Source: Gemmatimonadota bacterium
Lineage (GTDB): Bacteria; Gemmatimonadota; Gemmatimonadetes; Gemmatimonadales; Gemmatimonadaceae
Reading direction: 5' to 3'
Length of the DNA stretch: 64,000 bases
Assembly (NCBI GenBank): GCA_016182795.1
Contig: JACPFW010000012.1
Location: 1-64,000, forward strand
This document shows, in pieces, positions 15,831 to 25,328 of the stretch; within the stretch, counting starts at the first letter, position 1, and every line of letters begins with the position of its first letter. A program made the translations under genes and the position numbers. The notes beneath the pieces were generated by a model. The model ran no database searches. It was not told the origin of the DNA and saw only the letters and a program-made list of their open reading frames with translations.

Positions 15831-17444
15831 GTGATTCCGTCCGCCGATTCCGCGCACATTCGCGTGCGATGGTCGCTCCCGCGCGCCGCCTTCGGGCTGG
15901 CGGTGCTGGCCGCTTTCGTGTTCGCGGCGATCACGCACCACGCGTGGGAGGACTACTGGATCACCTTCCGCGCCAGCAAGCACCTGGCCACGGGCGACGG
16001 GCTGGTGTTCAATGTCGCCGACCGGCTCCACACCTTCACCTCACCGTTGGGCGTGTTGCTCCCCGCCGCGGCGAGCTTGCTCACCGGCAACGGCTCCGAG
16101 GACGCGGCGCTCTGGGTCTTCCGTGCAATGTGCGCGCTGGCGCTGGGGGGCGCGGCCGCCCTTCTGGTGTGGACCTCGCAGCAACGCCGCTACGGCACGG
16201 TGGCTACCGTCGCCGTCGTGGCCTGGCTGGTCACGGACGCGAAGACGCTGGACTTCACGATCAACGGCATGGAAACCGCGTTCATGCTGTTGTTTCTTGC
16301 CTACGCGTTGTGGGCGCACCTAGTGGGTGGCGCACGGCAGTGGCTGCACCTCGGCGCGGCGTGGGCCGGATTGATGTGGACGCGCCCCGATAGCTTCGTC
16401 TACATCGCCCTCATCGCCGCGGGCGTGCTGTTGTTTGACGCGATGCCGCAGCGCACAACACGGGTCGAACGCGTCCGCCTGTTCGCGCGCGCGGCCGCGT
16501 TCGCGACGGTGCTGTATGCCCCATGGCTCATCTTCACCCACTGTTACTACGGCACCGTGGTGCCGCATACCGTCGCTGCCAAGAGCGGGCTGGGAGCGCC
16601 GCACACGCTGATCGATTTCGTCGTGTCCACGCTTTCCCTGCCTTTCCAGTTTCCGTCGCAGGGTTCCACCATCGCGCGGGCCTTTCTGCCGTCCTACTAT
16701 CTGATTGGGGGATGGCCGCCCGCGCTGCTGACCGTCGCCTGGGTGGCGGGGACGTTCTGTGCGCTGCTCTGGCTCCTGCCGGGCGTGCGCGCCGAGTCGC
16801 GCGTGGCGTCGCTCGCGTTCTTCGGCGCGCACGCGTATCTCAGCTACTTCCCCAACTACGCGTACCCGTGGTATCTGCCGAGCACGACGCTGCTCGCCTT
16901 TGTCGCGGCCGCCGGCGTGCTTCAGCAGTGTTTGGAACGCACGTGGCCGCGCCGGATCGCGATCGGCGTCGCCACGGCGAGTCTCGTCATCGCCGGTTGG
17001 ACCACCTGGCAGGTCGCACGCCAAGCGGCCGCCCAGCAGCGGCTTGTGGATGATGGCAATCGTCGCCACATCGGCGAGTGGCTGGGTGCGCACGCGGCGC
17101 CTGGTGAGACGGTGTTTCTCGAACCACTCGGTTACATCGGCTACTACTCGGGGCTCAAGACGTACGACTTTCCCGGAATGTCATCGCGCGAGATGGTGGC
17201 GGCCCGGCACCGCGTAGGAAACGACTGGAGCACCCTCATCCGTGACCTGCGTCCCACGTGGCTCGTGCTGCGCCCCGCCGAAATTGCCCGGCTCAACGCG
17301 AGCGATCCGGCGCTGCTGGAGAGCGAGTACACGGCGCAGCGCGACTTTTCCGTGGCCGACTCCGTGGCGAAGCTCCGCGTGTACGGGCGGCTGGCGATAA
17401 TGAGCGACGCGCGCTTCACGGTGTTTCGTGCGGTGACGCGCTAA
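15831..17444 (+). CDS. GT-C fold membrane glycosyltransferase-like protein
   Basis: A 537-residue polytopic protein with about ten membrane helices. The N-terminal loop EDYWITFRASKHLATGDGLV followed by FN resembles the acidic-motif loop of AftB-like and other GT-C glycosyltransferases that use polyprenyl-linked sugars at the outer face of the inner membrane. A soluble C-terminal part (from about residue 400) follows the last helix. Donor and acceptor are unknown. The start is GTG 15831, back to back with the broken methyltransferase, which may once have been part of the same surface-sugar locus. Confidence 0.75.
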   Translation: MIPSADSAHIRVRWSLPRAAFGLAVLAAFVFAAITHHAWEDYWITFRASKHLATGDGLVFNVADRLHTFTSPLGVLLPAAASLLTGNGSEDAALWVFRAMCALALGGAAALLVWTSQQRRYGTVATVAVVAWLVTDAKTLDFTINGMETAFMLLFLAYALWAHLVGGARQWLHLGAAWAGLMWTRPDSFVYIALIAAGVLLFDAMPQRTTRVERVRLFARAAAFATVLYAPWLIFTHCYYGTVVPHTVAAKSGLGAPHTLIDFVVSTLSLPFQFPSQGSTIARAFLPSYYLIGGWPPALLTVAWVAGTFCALLWLLPGVRAESRVASLAFFGAHAYLSYFPNYAYPWYLPSTTLLAFVAAAGVLQQCLERTWPRRIAIGVATASLVIAGWTTWQVARQAAAQQRLVDDGNRRHIGEWLGAHAAPGETVFLEPLGYIGYYSGLKTYDFPGMSSREMVAARHRVGNDWSTLIRDLRPTWLVLRPAEIARLNASDPALLESEYTAQRDFSVADSVAKLRVYGRLAIMSDARFTVFRAVTR

Positions 17445-17560
17445 GTCATCGGGCGGCGAGGGCGGGGTGGACGGCACAGACCGCGCCCTGTCGCCCGTCT
17501 CCACGGCGCGCCAACTTAGGAACCGACGGCCCCCGGTCAATTTCCGCCACCGGGACTCCC

Positions 17561-19687
17561 ATGTTCAGTTTCCGCCGTCTCGCGATCCCGCTTGGGCTCG
17601 CCATGCTCACCTGCGGCAGCACCGGCACTGCGCAGCTGCCCAGCTCCAACCCGTTCGCCGCGCCCAGTCCGCTGCTCTACCAGGCGCCGGACTTCACGCG
17701 CATCCGCATCGCCGACTTCCAGCCGGCCATCGAGGAGGGAATGCGCCAGCAGCTCGCCGAGGTGGCGGCCGTCATCCGCAACCCGGCGGCGCCGACGTTT
17801 GCGAACACGATCCTGCCGATGGAACGGGCGGGGCAGCTGCTCTCACGCGTGCAGCGCGTGTTCGGCACGCTGACGTCGTCCAACACCAACGACTCGCTGC
17901 AGGCCATCCAGCGCGCGCTCGCGCCCAAACTGGCCGCGCATCGCGACGCGATCAGCCTCAACGACTCGCTGTTCAGCCGTATCAAGCGCCTGTACGACGG
18001 CCGCGCGACGATCGGCCTCGACTCGCTGCAGCGCCTGGTGGTGGAGCGCTACTACCGCGACTTCGTGCGCGCCGGCGCGCTGCTCAGCGCCGCCGACAAG
18101 GACCGCCTGCGCGCGCTCAACCGCGAGCACGCGATGCTCACCAACGACTTCGGGCGCCGCCTGATGGCCGCCACCCGTTCCGGCGGCGTGGTGGCGGACG
18201 ATGCCGCACAGCTCGACGGGCTCAGCGCCGGCGAAGTGGCCGCCGCCGCTGGAGCCGCCACCGCCCGCGGACTGACGGGCAAATGGCTGCTCCCCCTGCA
18301 GAACACCACGCAGCAACCGGCGCAGTCGTCGCTGAAGAGCCGCGCCCTGCGCCAGCGGCTTTTCGAGGCCTCCACGCGACGCGCCGCGCGCGGCGACAGC
18401 AACGACACCCGCGCGATCATCCTGCGCATTGCCCAGCTCCGCCCGGAGCGCGCCAAGGTGCTCGGCTATCCGTCGTTTGCCGCGTACAATCTGGAAGAGC
18501 AGATGGCGAAGACGCCCGACAACGTGCTCAAGCTGCTCACCCAGCTCGCGGCGCCGGCCACGGCCAAGGCGCGCGGCGAGGCGGCGGCGATGCAGGCGCT
18601 TGTCGACAAGCAGGGCGGCAAGTTCAAGATCGAGCCGTGGGACTGGCAGTACTACGCCGAGCAGGTGCGCGTGGCGCAGTACGCGCTCGACGAAGAGCAG
18701 ATCAAGCCGTACTTCGAACTCGACCGCGTGCTGCGCGACGGCGTGTTCTATGCCGCGCAGCAGCTCTACGGGCTGACGTTCAAGGAACGCAAGGACATTC
18801 CGGTCTATCATCCCGACGTGCGCGTCTTCGAGGTCTTCGACGCCGACTCGTCGCTCGGCCTCTTCTACGCCGACTACTTCAAGCGCGACAACAAGAACGG
18901 CGGCGCATGGTCCAGCGGCTTCGTGAGCCGGTCGGCCCTGCTCGGCACGCACCCGGTGGTGACCAACAACTGCAACTTCACCAAGCCGGCCGCCGGCCAG
19001 CCGGCCCTGCTCACGTGGGACAACGTCACCACGATGTACCACGAGTTCGGGCACGCCCTGAGCAGCTTCCTGAACAACGCGCCGTATCCGCGGCTGGCCG
19101 GCAACATGCCGCGTGACTTCACCGAGGTGCCGTCGCAGTTCAACGAGCACTGGGCGCTGCAGCCGCAGGTCTTCGCCAACTACGCCAAGCACTACCAGAC
19201 GGGGGCGCCGATGCCGGCCGCGCTGGTGGACAAGATCCGGCGCACGACGACGTTCGATCAGGGCTTTGCCACCACCGAGTACCTCGGCGCCGCCCTGCTC
19301 GACATGGCGTGGCACACGCTGACGGTCAACGACAAGCCGACCGACGCCGACGCGTTCGAGGCGCAGGCGCTGAAGCGCTTTGGGGTGGACCTGCCGCTCG
19401 TGCCGCCGCGGTACAGGACCAACTATTTCTCGCACAGCTGGGGCGGCGGCTATGCGGCCGGTTACTACGCCTACATCTGGAGCGAAGTGATTGACGCGGA
19501 CGCGTACGCCTGGTTCGAGGAGCACGGCGGGCTGACGCGCGCCAACGGCCAGCGCTTCCGCGACATGATTCTCTCGCGGGGCGGCACCGGTGATATGGCG
19601 GTGATCTACCGGCAGTTCCGCGGGCGCGATCCGGAGATCGGCCCGCTGCTCAAGAACCGCGGGCTGACTGGCGGCAACGCCAAGTAG
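17561..19687 (+). CDS. dcp: Exported M3-family peptidyl-dipeptidase
   Basis: The 708-residue product from ATG 17561 has a signal peptide (MFSFRRLAIPLGLAMLTCGS, likely cleaved near STGTA-Q) and a full M3 metallopeptidase domain. The zinc site is YHEFGHALS (HEXXH), with the downstream Glu in the EVPSQFNEHW segment. The C-terminal SHSWGGGYAAGYYAYIWSE segment is typical of Dcp. It cleaves dipeptides from C-termini, here probably in the periplasm. Frames extending upstream of 17561 overlap the previous gene and lack coding character. A strong terminator follows. Confidence 0.92.
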   Translation: MFSFRRLAIPLGLAMLTCGSTGTAQLPSSNPFAAPSPLLYQAPDFTRIRIADFQPAIEEGMRQQLAEVAAVIRNPAAPTFANTILPMERAGQLLSRVQRVFGTLTSSNTNDSLQAIQRALAPKLAAHRDAISLNDSLFSRIKRLYDGRATIGLDSLQRLVVERYYRDFVRAGALLSAADKDRLRALNREHAMLTNDFGRRLMAATRSGGVVADDAAQLDGLSAGEVAAAAGAATARGLTGKWLLPLQNTTQQPAQSSLKSRALRQRLFEASTRRAARGDSNDTRAIILRIAQLRPERAKVLGYPSFAAYNLEEQMAKTPDNVLKLLTQLAAPATAKARGEAAAMQALVDKQGGKFKIEPWDWQYYAEQVRVAQYALDEEQIKPYFELDRVLRDGVFYAAQQLYGLTFKERKDIPVYHPDVRVFEVFDADSSLGLFYADYFKRDNKNGGAWSSGFVSRSALLGTHPVVTNNCNFTKPAAGQPALLTWDNVTTMYHEFGHALSSFLNNAPYPRLAGNMPRDFTEVPSQFNEHWALQPQVFANYAKHYQTGAPMPAALVDKIRRTTTFDQGFATTEYLGAALLDMAWHTLTVNDKPTDADAFEAQALKRFGVDLPLVPPRYRTNYFSHSWGGGYAAGYYAYIWSEVIDADAYAWFEEHGGLTRANGQRFRDMILSRGGTGDMAVIYRQFRGRDPEIGPLLKNRGLTGGNAK

Positions 19688-19731
19688 GTCCGTTCAACGC
19701 ACCGCCGGTATCGCGGTGCCGTGTCGCCGGG

Positions 19732-19766
19732 GCGCGCCCCTCCGTAGTTTCTGCGGAGGGGCGCGC
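19732..19766 (+). terminator. Hairpin terminator after dcp
   Basis: GCGCGCCCCTCCG and CGGAGGGGCGCGC form a perfect 13-bp stem around a nine-base loop, 44 bases after the dcp stop. There is no U tract, but the stem is very stable. Confidence 0.65.
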
Positions 19767-19811
19767 TGCATTCAGGGGCGCGACGCCGACACACAGAAGT
19801 GGAGCGACGCA

Positions 19812-20921
19812 ATGCCGACTCGCCGCACGTTTCTCGTCTCGTCCGCCGTCGCCGGCGGCGTCGCGCTTGTGGGCCTTCGTCCGCGCGAGGGGCAGGCCCG
19901 CACACCGATCGCGCCGTCGGGTGCTCCGCTCAACCTGCTGATCCTCGGCGGCACGGGCTTCATTGGCCCGCACCTGGTGCGCTACGCGGTGGCGCGCGGA
20001 CATCGCGTGACGACGTTCACGCGCGGCCGCCGCCAGCCCGATCTGCCGGATTCCGTGGAGCGGCTCGTGGGCGATCGCAACGGGCAACTGCAGGCGCTCG
20101 AGGGGAAACGTTGGGACGCGGTGGTGGACGATTCGGGAAACGTCGCCGACTGGGTGCGGCAGTCCACCGCGCTGCTCAAGGGTGCCGTCGGGCGCTACCT
20201 CTTCACGTCGTCAACCGGCGTCTACTACCCGTACCTGCGGCGCGGCCTCAGTGAAGCGGACCCCGTGCATTACGATCCGATCGACGCCAAGGACGGCGAC
20301 GAGGCGTTCGGCGTGATGAAAGCGCAGGGGGAGCGTTTTGTGATGGAGGCGTTCAGTGATCGCGGCCTCGTGGTGCGTCCGACGTACATCGTCGGCCCGG
20401 GCGACACGAGCGATCGTTTTCCGTACTGGCCGGTTCGACTGGCGCGCGGCGGCGAGGTGCTGGCGCCGGGGCGGGCCAATGACCCCGCGCAGTTTGTCGA
20501 CGTGCGCGACCTCGCCGAGTTCATGGTGCACCTGCTCAAACGCGAGCGTGCGGGGGTGTTCAACGCCGTGGGACCGGAGCGGCCGATGACGGCGCGCGCG
20601 TTCTACCGCGCGGCGGCCGACGCCCTGCACGCCAACGTCACGTTCACCTACGTGGACGACTACGACTTCCTGCGCGCGCAGAAGATCGAGGAGGCGATTC
20701 CGTGGGCGATGCTCAGCGGCAACAACGACGGCATGATGAGCATCCGCAACGCGAAGGCGGTGGCCGAGGGGCTGCGGTTCCGCCCGTTGGCCGACACGGT
20801 ACGCGACACGCTGGCCTGGTGGCCGACGGTGCCTGAGGCGCGGCGCACGAAGCCGCGGTTCACGATCACACCCGAAATCGAAGCGGCGGCACTCGGGGCG
20901 TGGCACGCGCGCGGATCGTGA
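19812..20921 (+). CDS. Tat-exported NAD-dependent epimerase/dehydratase
   Basis: ATG 19812 follows GGAG by nine bases and gives 369 residues. The N-terminus MPTRRTFLVSSAVAGGVALV is a twin-arginine signal. A Rossmann motif GGTGFIG follows at about residue 40, and later motifs (SSTGVYYPY, VVRPTYIVGPGDTSDRFPYW, VDVRDLAEFMVHLL) place it in the extended SDR epimerase family. The usual catalytic YxxxK is not obvious after STGVYYPYL, so activity may differ from sugar epimerases. Tat export of an SDR is unusual but recurs in this family. It is flanked by dcp and, convergently, odc. Confidence 0.82.
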   Translation: MPTRRTFLVSSAVAGGVALVGLRPREGQARTPIAPSGAPLNLLILGGTGFIGPHLVRYAVARGHRVTTFTRGRRQPDLPDSVERLVGDRNGQLQALEGKRWDAVVDDSGNVADWVRQSTALLKGAVGRYLFTSSTGVYYPYLRRGLSEADPVHYDPIDAKDGDEAFGVMKAQGERFVMEAFSDRGLVVRPTYIVGPGDTSDRFPYWPVRLARGGEVLAPGRANDPAQFVDVRDLAEFMVHLLKRERAGVFNAVGPERPMTARAFYRAAADALHANVTFTYVDDYDFLRAQKIEEAIPWAMLSGNNDGMMSIRNAKAVAEGLRFRPLADTVRDTLAWWPTVPEARRTKPRFTITPEIEAAALGAWHARGS

Positions 20922-20939
20922 ACCGGGCTGGAGAGCTCC

Positions 20940-22079
20940 CTACTCGTTGACGTGCACCACCTTCGCCGGTGAAAAACCGTTGAAGGTGGTGGCCGACGCC
21001 CACGTGTAGGCGCCGATCATCTCGCTGTAGACCAGTTCGTCGCGCTTGAGGTCGGGCAGCGGATCGGCCATCGAGATGACGTCGAGCGCATCGCACGTTG
21101 GGCCGAACACGGCCGACAGCTTGGTGCGACCGCGTTTGAACGACTTCACCGGGTACTTGCAGTGGTCGAAGATTTGCCCGGAGTACGTGTGGTACACGCC
21201 GTCATCCAGATAGTACGACGGTTTGCCCTCGCGCACCGACTTGCCAATGATCTTCGACACCGAGTAGCCGGCCGTCGCCACAAAGAACCGTCCGGGCTCG
21301 GCCAGGATCTCGATGTGCTTGGGGAAGAGCCGGTTGATCTCGGAGTTGATGATGCGCGCGAGTTCGCGGAACGGGCGCACGGTGGAATCGTACGGGGCGG
21401 GGAAGCCGCCGCCGATGTCCACGAGCTTCATCCTGGTGTAGCCGCGCGCCTGCGCCTCGGCGTAGATGTCGGCCGTGAGATTGAGCGCCTCGACGTAGTT
21501 CTCGAAATTCGTGGTCTGGCTGCCGACGTGGAAGCTTACGCCTTCGACCACGAGCCCCTGACGATCGGCCTCGAGAATGAGGTCGACCGCCTCGGCCGGC
21601 GGCGCGCCGAACTTGGACGACAGTTCGACCATCGCGCCGGTGTTTGACACCTTGAGTCGCAGCACGAGCCCGGCGTTGGGCGCGTGCTGCTTGATCTTCT
21701 CGATCTCGTCGAAGTTGTCGAACGTCACGAGTGGCTTGTACTGGTCGAGTTCCTTGAGCGTCTCGACCGGCTTGATGGGATTGGCGTAGATGATCTTGTC
21801 CCAGATCCACTGCTGCCGCTCGCGCAACGGCATCGCCTTGATGTTCTCGTACACGAGCTCGAACTCGGGCATCGACGCGACGTCGAAGCTTGACCCGGCT
21901 TCATACAGCGTGCGCACGATGGCCGGATCGGCCCCCGCCTTCACAGCGAAATATGGTTGCACGCGCGGCATGTACCGGCGGAACGACCGCAGGTTCTTGC
22001 GCAGCTCGTCGTGGTCGACGACGAGCAGCGGGGTGCCGTGCTCCTCGGCGAGCCGCTTCAGCGCCCCTTTGGAAATCAT
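20940..22079 (-). CDS. Ornithine/lysine decarboxylase, alanine-racemase fold
   Basis: The 379-residue protein is a fold-type III PLP decarboxylase. K47 in PYFAVKAGADP binds PLP, FHVGSQ and DIGGGFP are phosphate-pocket motifs, and GPTCDALD near the C-terminus carries the catalytic cysteine of the ornithine decarboxylase group. It would make putrescine (or cadaverine) in the cytoplasm. Its start overlaps the stop of the homospermidine synthase gene by four bases (ATGA), so the two are translationally coupled and form a short polyamine pathway. Carboxynorspermidine or diaminopimelate decarboxylase are less likely given the cysteine motif. Confidence 0.85.
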   Translation of the reverse strand: MISKGALKRLAEEHGTPLLVVDHDELRKNLRSFRRYMPRVQPYFAVKAGADPAIVRTLYEAGSSFDVASMPEFELVYENIKAMPLRERQQWIWDKIIYANPIKPVETLKELDQYKPLVTFDNFDEIEKIKQHAPNAGLVLRLKVSNTGAMVELSSKFGAPPAEAVDLILEADRQGLVVEGVSFHVGSQTTNFENYVEALNLTADIYAEAQARGYTRMKLVDIGGGFPAPYDSTVRPFRELARIINSEINRLFPKHIEILAEPGRFFVATAGYSVSKIIGKSVREGKPSYYLDDGVYHTYSGQIFDHCKYPVKSFKRGRTKLSAVFGPTCDALDVISMADPLPDLKRDELVYSEMIGAYTWASATTFNGFSPAKVVHVNE

Positions 22080-23533
22080 TCGCCTTCCTTCACCAGGAAG
22101 TTCTTGAACTGCCAGGGATCCTTCAGGTCAAAGTCCGGCTTGGCATAGCCGGGGAACGGATTGCGGTAGTTCTTGGTCGGCGTCCAGTCGGACGGCGTGG
22201 AGATGAAGTTGCCGAGGTACGGCTTGGCGAGCCCGAGCACGAACTCGTGCGGTAGATCATCGGGCACGACGACGCCCTGGTCCGGATTCTCGATCATCCA
22301 CGCCGACGCGGCGATCACCGAAATGGCGACCTGCATCGTCGTCGCGTTCTGGTGCGGCACGAGGCGGCGTGACTCCTCGATGCTCAGATCGCTGCCCGTC
22401 CACCACGCCTGATACGGGTGCCCCATCAGCAGCGCGCCAAGGATGTCGGCGCCGCTGGTGATTTCGTCGCCCATGATGCGCTGGTTGTCGTTCAGCTTGC
22501 CGTTGTAGCCGCGCATTTCATTGAGCGAGGCAATGGCCGCGTCGCTCGGGCAGTAGGCGTAGTGCACCGTGGGGCGATAGACGGCCTTGCCCTTCTCCCA
22601 GACCGTCAGGTGGTCGGAGATCGTGAACGCCTCGCCGTGGCGGACGACCATGCCGAGCACCGAGTAGTTGGGCACCCAGGTGCGCACCCACGTGTCCATG
22701 CCCATGCGCGCCAGGCAGATCTGGTTCTTGGGACCATCCTTGTGCTTGAACGCGAACTTGGGGAGCTCCTTCTCGTGCGTCCCCCAGCCCATCTCGGAGG
22801 TCGTCTGACCCTCTTCACGGAAGCCCTCGATGCTCCACGTGTTGACGAACTCGTCCACCTGTTTGGGCTTGTTGCTGATCTGCGTGTCGCGCTCGGAGCA
22901 GTGGATGACCTTCACGCCCAGCTGGTGCGCGAGGTGGTTCCACGCCTGCGTCTGCGCGAGCTCGCCGATGAGTTCGGCCTTGCGCGGCTTGAACTTCTTG
23001 TCGGCCAGCGACGCGGCGGCAATGTCGAGCAGACCCTGCTTGGTGAAGTGCGAGATGAGGCCCGGGTTGGCGCCGTGCTCCAGCACCGCCGTTGGGCCCT
23101 TCGACTTCCACTTGGCCACCATCCGGCGGATGTTCATGTGCCGATGGTACAGCGTCCGCTCCGTCGGATGCTTCTTGGCGCCGCCCGCGTACGGGTCCCA
23201 CAGCTCGACCGACGTGTTGACGTAGAGCACGCCGTTCCGGTGGCACCAGTCGAGGATCTCGCAGGCGTCAATGTTCCACGCGAGGTCGATAATCATGTCG
23301 CCGGGGCCCACGTACTCGCCGAGCAGGGCACCCATGTTCTTTCCCGTGATCCGATTGCGCACCCACCGCACGCCCTTGGCGGTGAACTTCTTCAGCTTTT
23401 CCGAGCGGTCCTCGAAGTCCATGACGGTGACGTTCTGCGGCGCCACCTTGATGGTCTTGAACAGGATCGGCAGCGCGCACTCGGCGACGGCACCGTAGCC
23501 AACGAACAGGATCTTGTTGTTGAATCGGATCAT
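22076..23533 (-). CDS. hss: Homospermidine synthase
   Basis: The start at 23533 (MIRFNNKILFVGYGAVAE) gives 485 residues, close to the usual ~480; upstream in-frame codons look non-coding. The Rossmann segment VGYGAVAE binds NAD. The segments NVTVMDFEDR, HGANPGLISHF and GHPYQAWWTGSDLS are typical of bacterial Hss. It condenses two putrescines (or putrescine with spermidine) to homospermidine. The downstream coupled decarboxylase supplies putrescine. No spermidine synthase or SAM decarboxylase is in the window, so homospermidine may be the main triamine. Confidence 0.93.
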   Translation of the reverse strand: MIRFNNKILFVGYGAVAECALPILFKTIKVAPQNVTVMDFEDRSEKLKKFTAKGVRWVRNRITGKNMGALLGEYVGPGDMIIDLAWNIDACEILDWCHRNGVLYVNTSVELWDPYAGGAKKHPTERTLYHRHMNIRRMVAKWKSKGPTAVLEHGANPGLISHFTKQGLLDIAAASLADKKFKPRKAELIGELAQTQAWNHLAHQLGVKVIHCSERDTQISNKPKQVDEFVNTWSIEGFREEGQTTSEMGWGTHEKELPKFAFKHKDGPKNQICLARMGMDTWVRTWVPNYSVLGMVVRHGEAFTISDHLTVWEKGKAVYRPTVHYAYCPSDAAIASLNEMRGYNGKLNDNQRIMGDEITSGADILGALLMGHPYQAWWTGSDLSIEESRRLVPHQNATTMQVAISVIAASAWMIENPDQGVVVPDDLPHEFVLGLAKPYLGNFISTPSDWTPTKNYRNPFPGYAKPDFDLKDPWQFKNFLVKEGE

Positions 23534-23670
23534 GATGGGCTCAAAGGGAGCGCCGGCGGATCGCGGCGCGGATGCGAAATGGACGCGCGTGGAGCGCGTC
23601 TCTAATTGAACGAGCGCCATCGGAATTTGCCAGCGAACGGGCTCGGAATGCACTGCGGCGCGGCTGAACG

Positions 23671-23705
23671 CGAAACAGGGCCCCAACCGCAGGGGCCCTG
23701 TTTCG
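23671..23705 (-). terminator. Perfect 14-bp hairpin terminator
   Basis: CGAAACAGGGCCCC and GGGGCCCTGTTTCG form a perfect stem around a seven-base loop, 20 bases downstream of the lipoprotein stop at 23725 on the minus strand. It separates the lipoprotein from the hss-odc operon, whose promoter must lie between 23534 and 23670. Confidence 0.8.
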
Positions 23706-23724
23706 AATCACCGGTGCTTTGCCG

Positions 23725-25071
23725 CTAGCCGAGCAGGTTCACCAGCCGCAGCAGGATCGCGGCGTTGGCGGCGCTGATCTTCTTGCCGGACTGCGCCGAG
23801 AGTTCGTTGCGGAACGCGCCGTACGACCCGTGCCGCAGCTTCACGCACATGGAGTTCGCGACGCCGACATTGCTGACCCAGCGCTCGACGAGCGAACAGA
23901 CGCTGCCCGACGTCGCCGACACCATGAAGCTCGCCGATGCGGCGTTGGCGTTGCCGGCGTTGTCCTGCGCCGACGCGGAGAAGCTGTTGAGCCCGCTCGC
24001 AAACGTGTACGCCGCTCCGGCGACGTTGGCGCAGGTGCTGGACGCCAGTCCCGACATCGCATCGCTGGCGGTGCAGGAAATGGCGACGTCCTGGTCAACC
24101 GTGTAGCTGCCGGCATTGCCCGAATAGCCGATGGCCGGCTTGGTCGCGTCGCGCTTGACCGTGACCGTCTGGCTGGCCGTGCCACCCACCGAGGTCGCCG
24201 AGCAGGTGAAGGAAGCGCCGTTGGTGTCGCTGGAGACCGTCACCGCGTCGCAGCCCGACGTCGATCCGATGTCCGACTCGGCGTCCGCCACCGCCCACGA
24301 GACGTCCACGTCGGACGTATACCAGCCGTTGGCGCCCATCGTACCCGTCACCGTCGGCGTGATCGTCGGCGGCGTCGCGTCGACGACTTCGGGCTCCCAC
24401 CGCGTCGGATCGAGCGGGAAGGCGTCGGCGTCATTGACGTGGCCGTCGTTGTCGAGATCGTTGTTCAGCGGCGGAGGCGGATTGGTGGTCGTCTCAAGCA
24501 TGAACTTGCCACCGGCGGCGCCGCCGCCGTCAAAAATGATGAACTCAAGCGTGTGGGTGCCGTTGAGCGTCAGGCCATACGAGTTCTTCGAAAGGTCGTT
24601 GCCCTGCACGCCGACGAGCGTCCGGTCGAGGTAGATCCACGAGCAATTGTCGGCGAGCAGGCGGATGACGAAGCTGCCGTTGCCGGTGACCTGGGTGCGG
24701 AACTTGGTCCAGTTATGCCCGTTCGGTCCCACCGAGGCCGTGCCGTTCCACGACGCGATCCACGGCGCGAAGAAATACGAAAACGCCCACGGATGTCCGG
24801 TCACGACGAAGGCGTTGTGTTCGTTCTGCCAGTTGGCGTCGAGCCCGACGAGCGGGGTGTTCGTGCAGACCGTGGCCGGCCAGTTATCGTATGCCACGCT
24901 GGGCGTGATGGGGTCCCAGGTGCGAACGTCTGCGCCGCTGGTGAACACGAGGTTGCCGAGAGGCTTCGCCGACAGGATAGCGGTTTCGGTCGGGGCCGCC
25001 GATTCGGTCGGCGCCTCCCCGCACGCGGCGAGGACGGCCAGCGAGGCCAGGAGAGCGATACGATGCTTCAA
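23725..25071 (-). CDS. Secreted lipoprotein with Ig-like and FIMAH-type domains
   Basis: The 448-residue protein begins MKHRIALLASLAVLAACG, a lipoprotein signal with C17 as the lipidated residue. Residues 40-190 are an Asn/Trp/Gly-rich beta domain. DLDNDGHVNDADAFPLDPT at about 205-225 is a thrombospondin-3-like calcium motif. Residues 235-390 form one or two Ig/HYR-like domains with paired cysteines. The C-terminus (LSAQSGKKISAANAAILLR) matches the FIMAH domain seen in secreted enzymes of soil bacteria. It is probably a surface-exposed binding protein. It is divergent from a BTAD regulator that may control it, and a strong terminator follows. Confidence 0.75.
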   Translation of the reverse strand: MKHRIALLASLAVLAACGEAPTESAAPTETAILSAKPLGNLVFTSGADVRTWDPITPSVAYDNWPATVCTNTPLVGLDANWQNEHNAFVVTGHPWAFSYFFAPWIASWNGTASVGPNGHNWTKFRTQVTGNGSFVIRLLADNCSWIYLDRTLVGVQGNDLSKNSYGLTLNGTHTLEFIIFDGGGAAGGKFMLETTTNPPPPLNNDLDNDGHVNDADAFPLDPTRWEPEVVDATPPTITPTVTGTMGANGWYTSDVDVSWAVADAESDIGSTSGCDAVTVSSDTNGASFTCSATSVGGTASQTVTVKRDATKPAIGYSGNAGSYTVDQDVAISCTASDAMSGLASSTCANVAGAAYTFASGLNSFSASAQDNAGNANAASASFMVSATSGSVCSLVERWVSNVGVANSMCVKLRHGSYGAFRNELSAQSGKKISAANAAILLRLVNLLG

Positions 25072-25328
25072 GGTGAGCTCCTCGGGTCCGGGACGGACCT
25101 TACTTGGGGGGGCCAGCAGACTGAAGAAGCAGTCGAACTAGGTGATGCTCGAGCACGAGACCGGCCGTGCGAGTTCTCCGGTCAACAAGCGGGCAAGCCT
25201 AACGACGGGTCGTTATTCGCCCGTTATTCGGCTCCGGCCAACCCTGCTTGTCTGGCGCCGGTCGTCGTGCGATCATTGGTGCCGATTCCGAACCGTCGTT
25301 CCGTCCCTACGCACTGGCCCCCCACCCG

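Noticed and set aside
17258-17560. N-terminal extension of dcp
   Set aside because: It would overlap the GT-C gene and place the obvious signal peptide inside the protein; ATG 17561 gives the expected start.
17843-19525. 560-residue minus-strand frame opposite dcp
   Set aside because: It is the complement of a highly GC-biased M3 peptidase gene; composition is Val/Arg/His-rich without motifs, typical of an antisense shadow.
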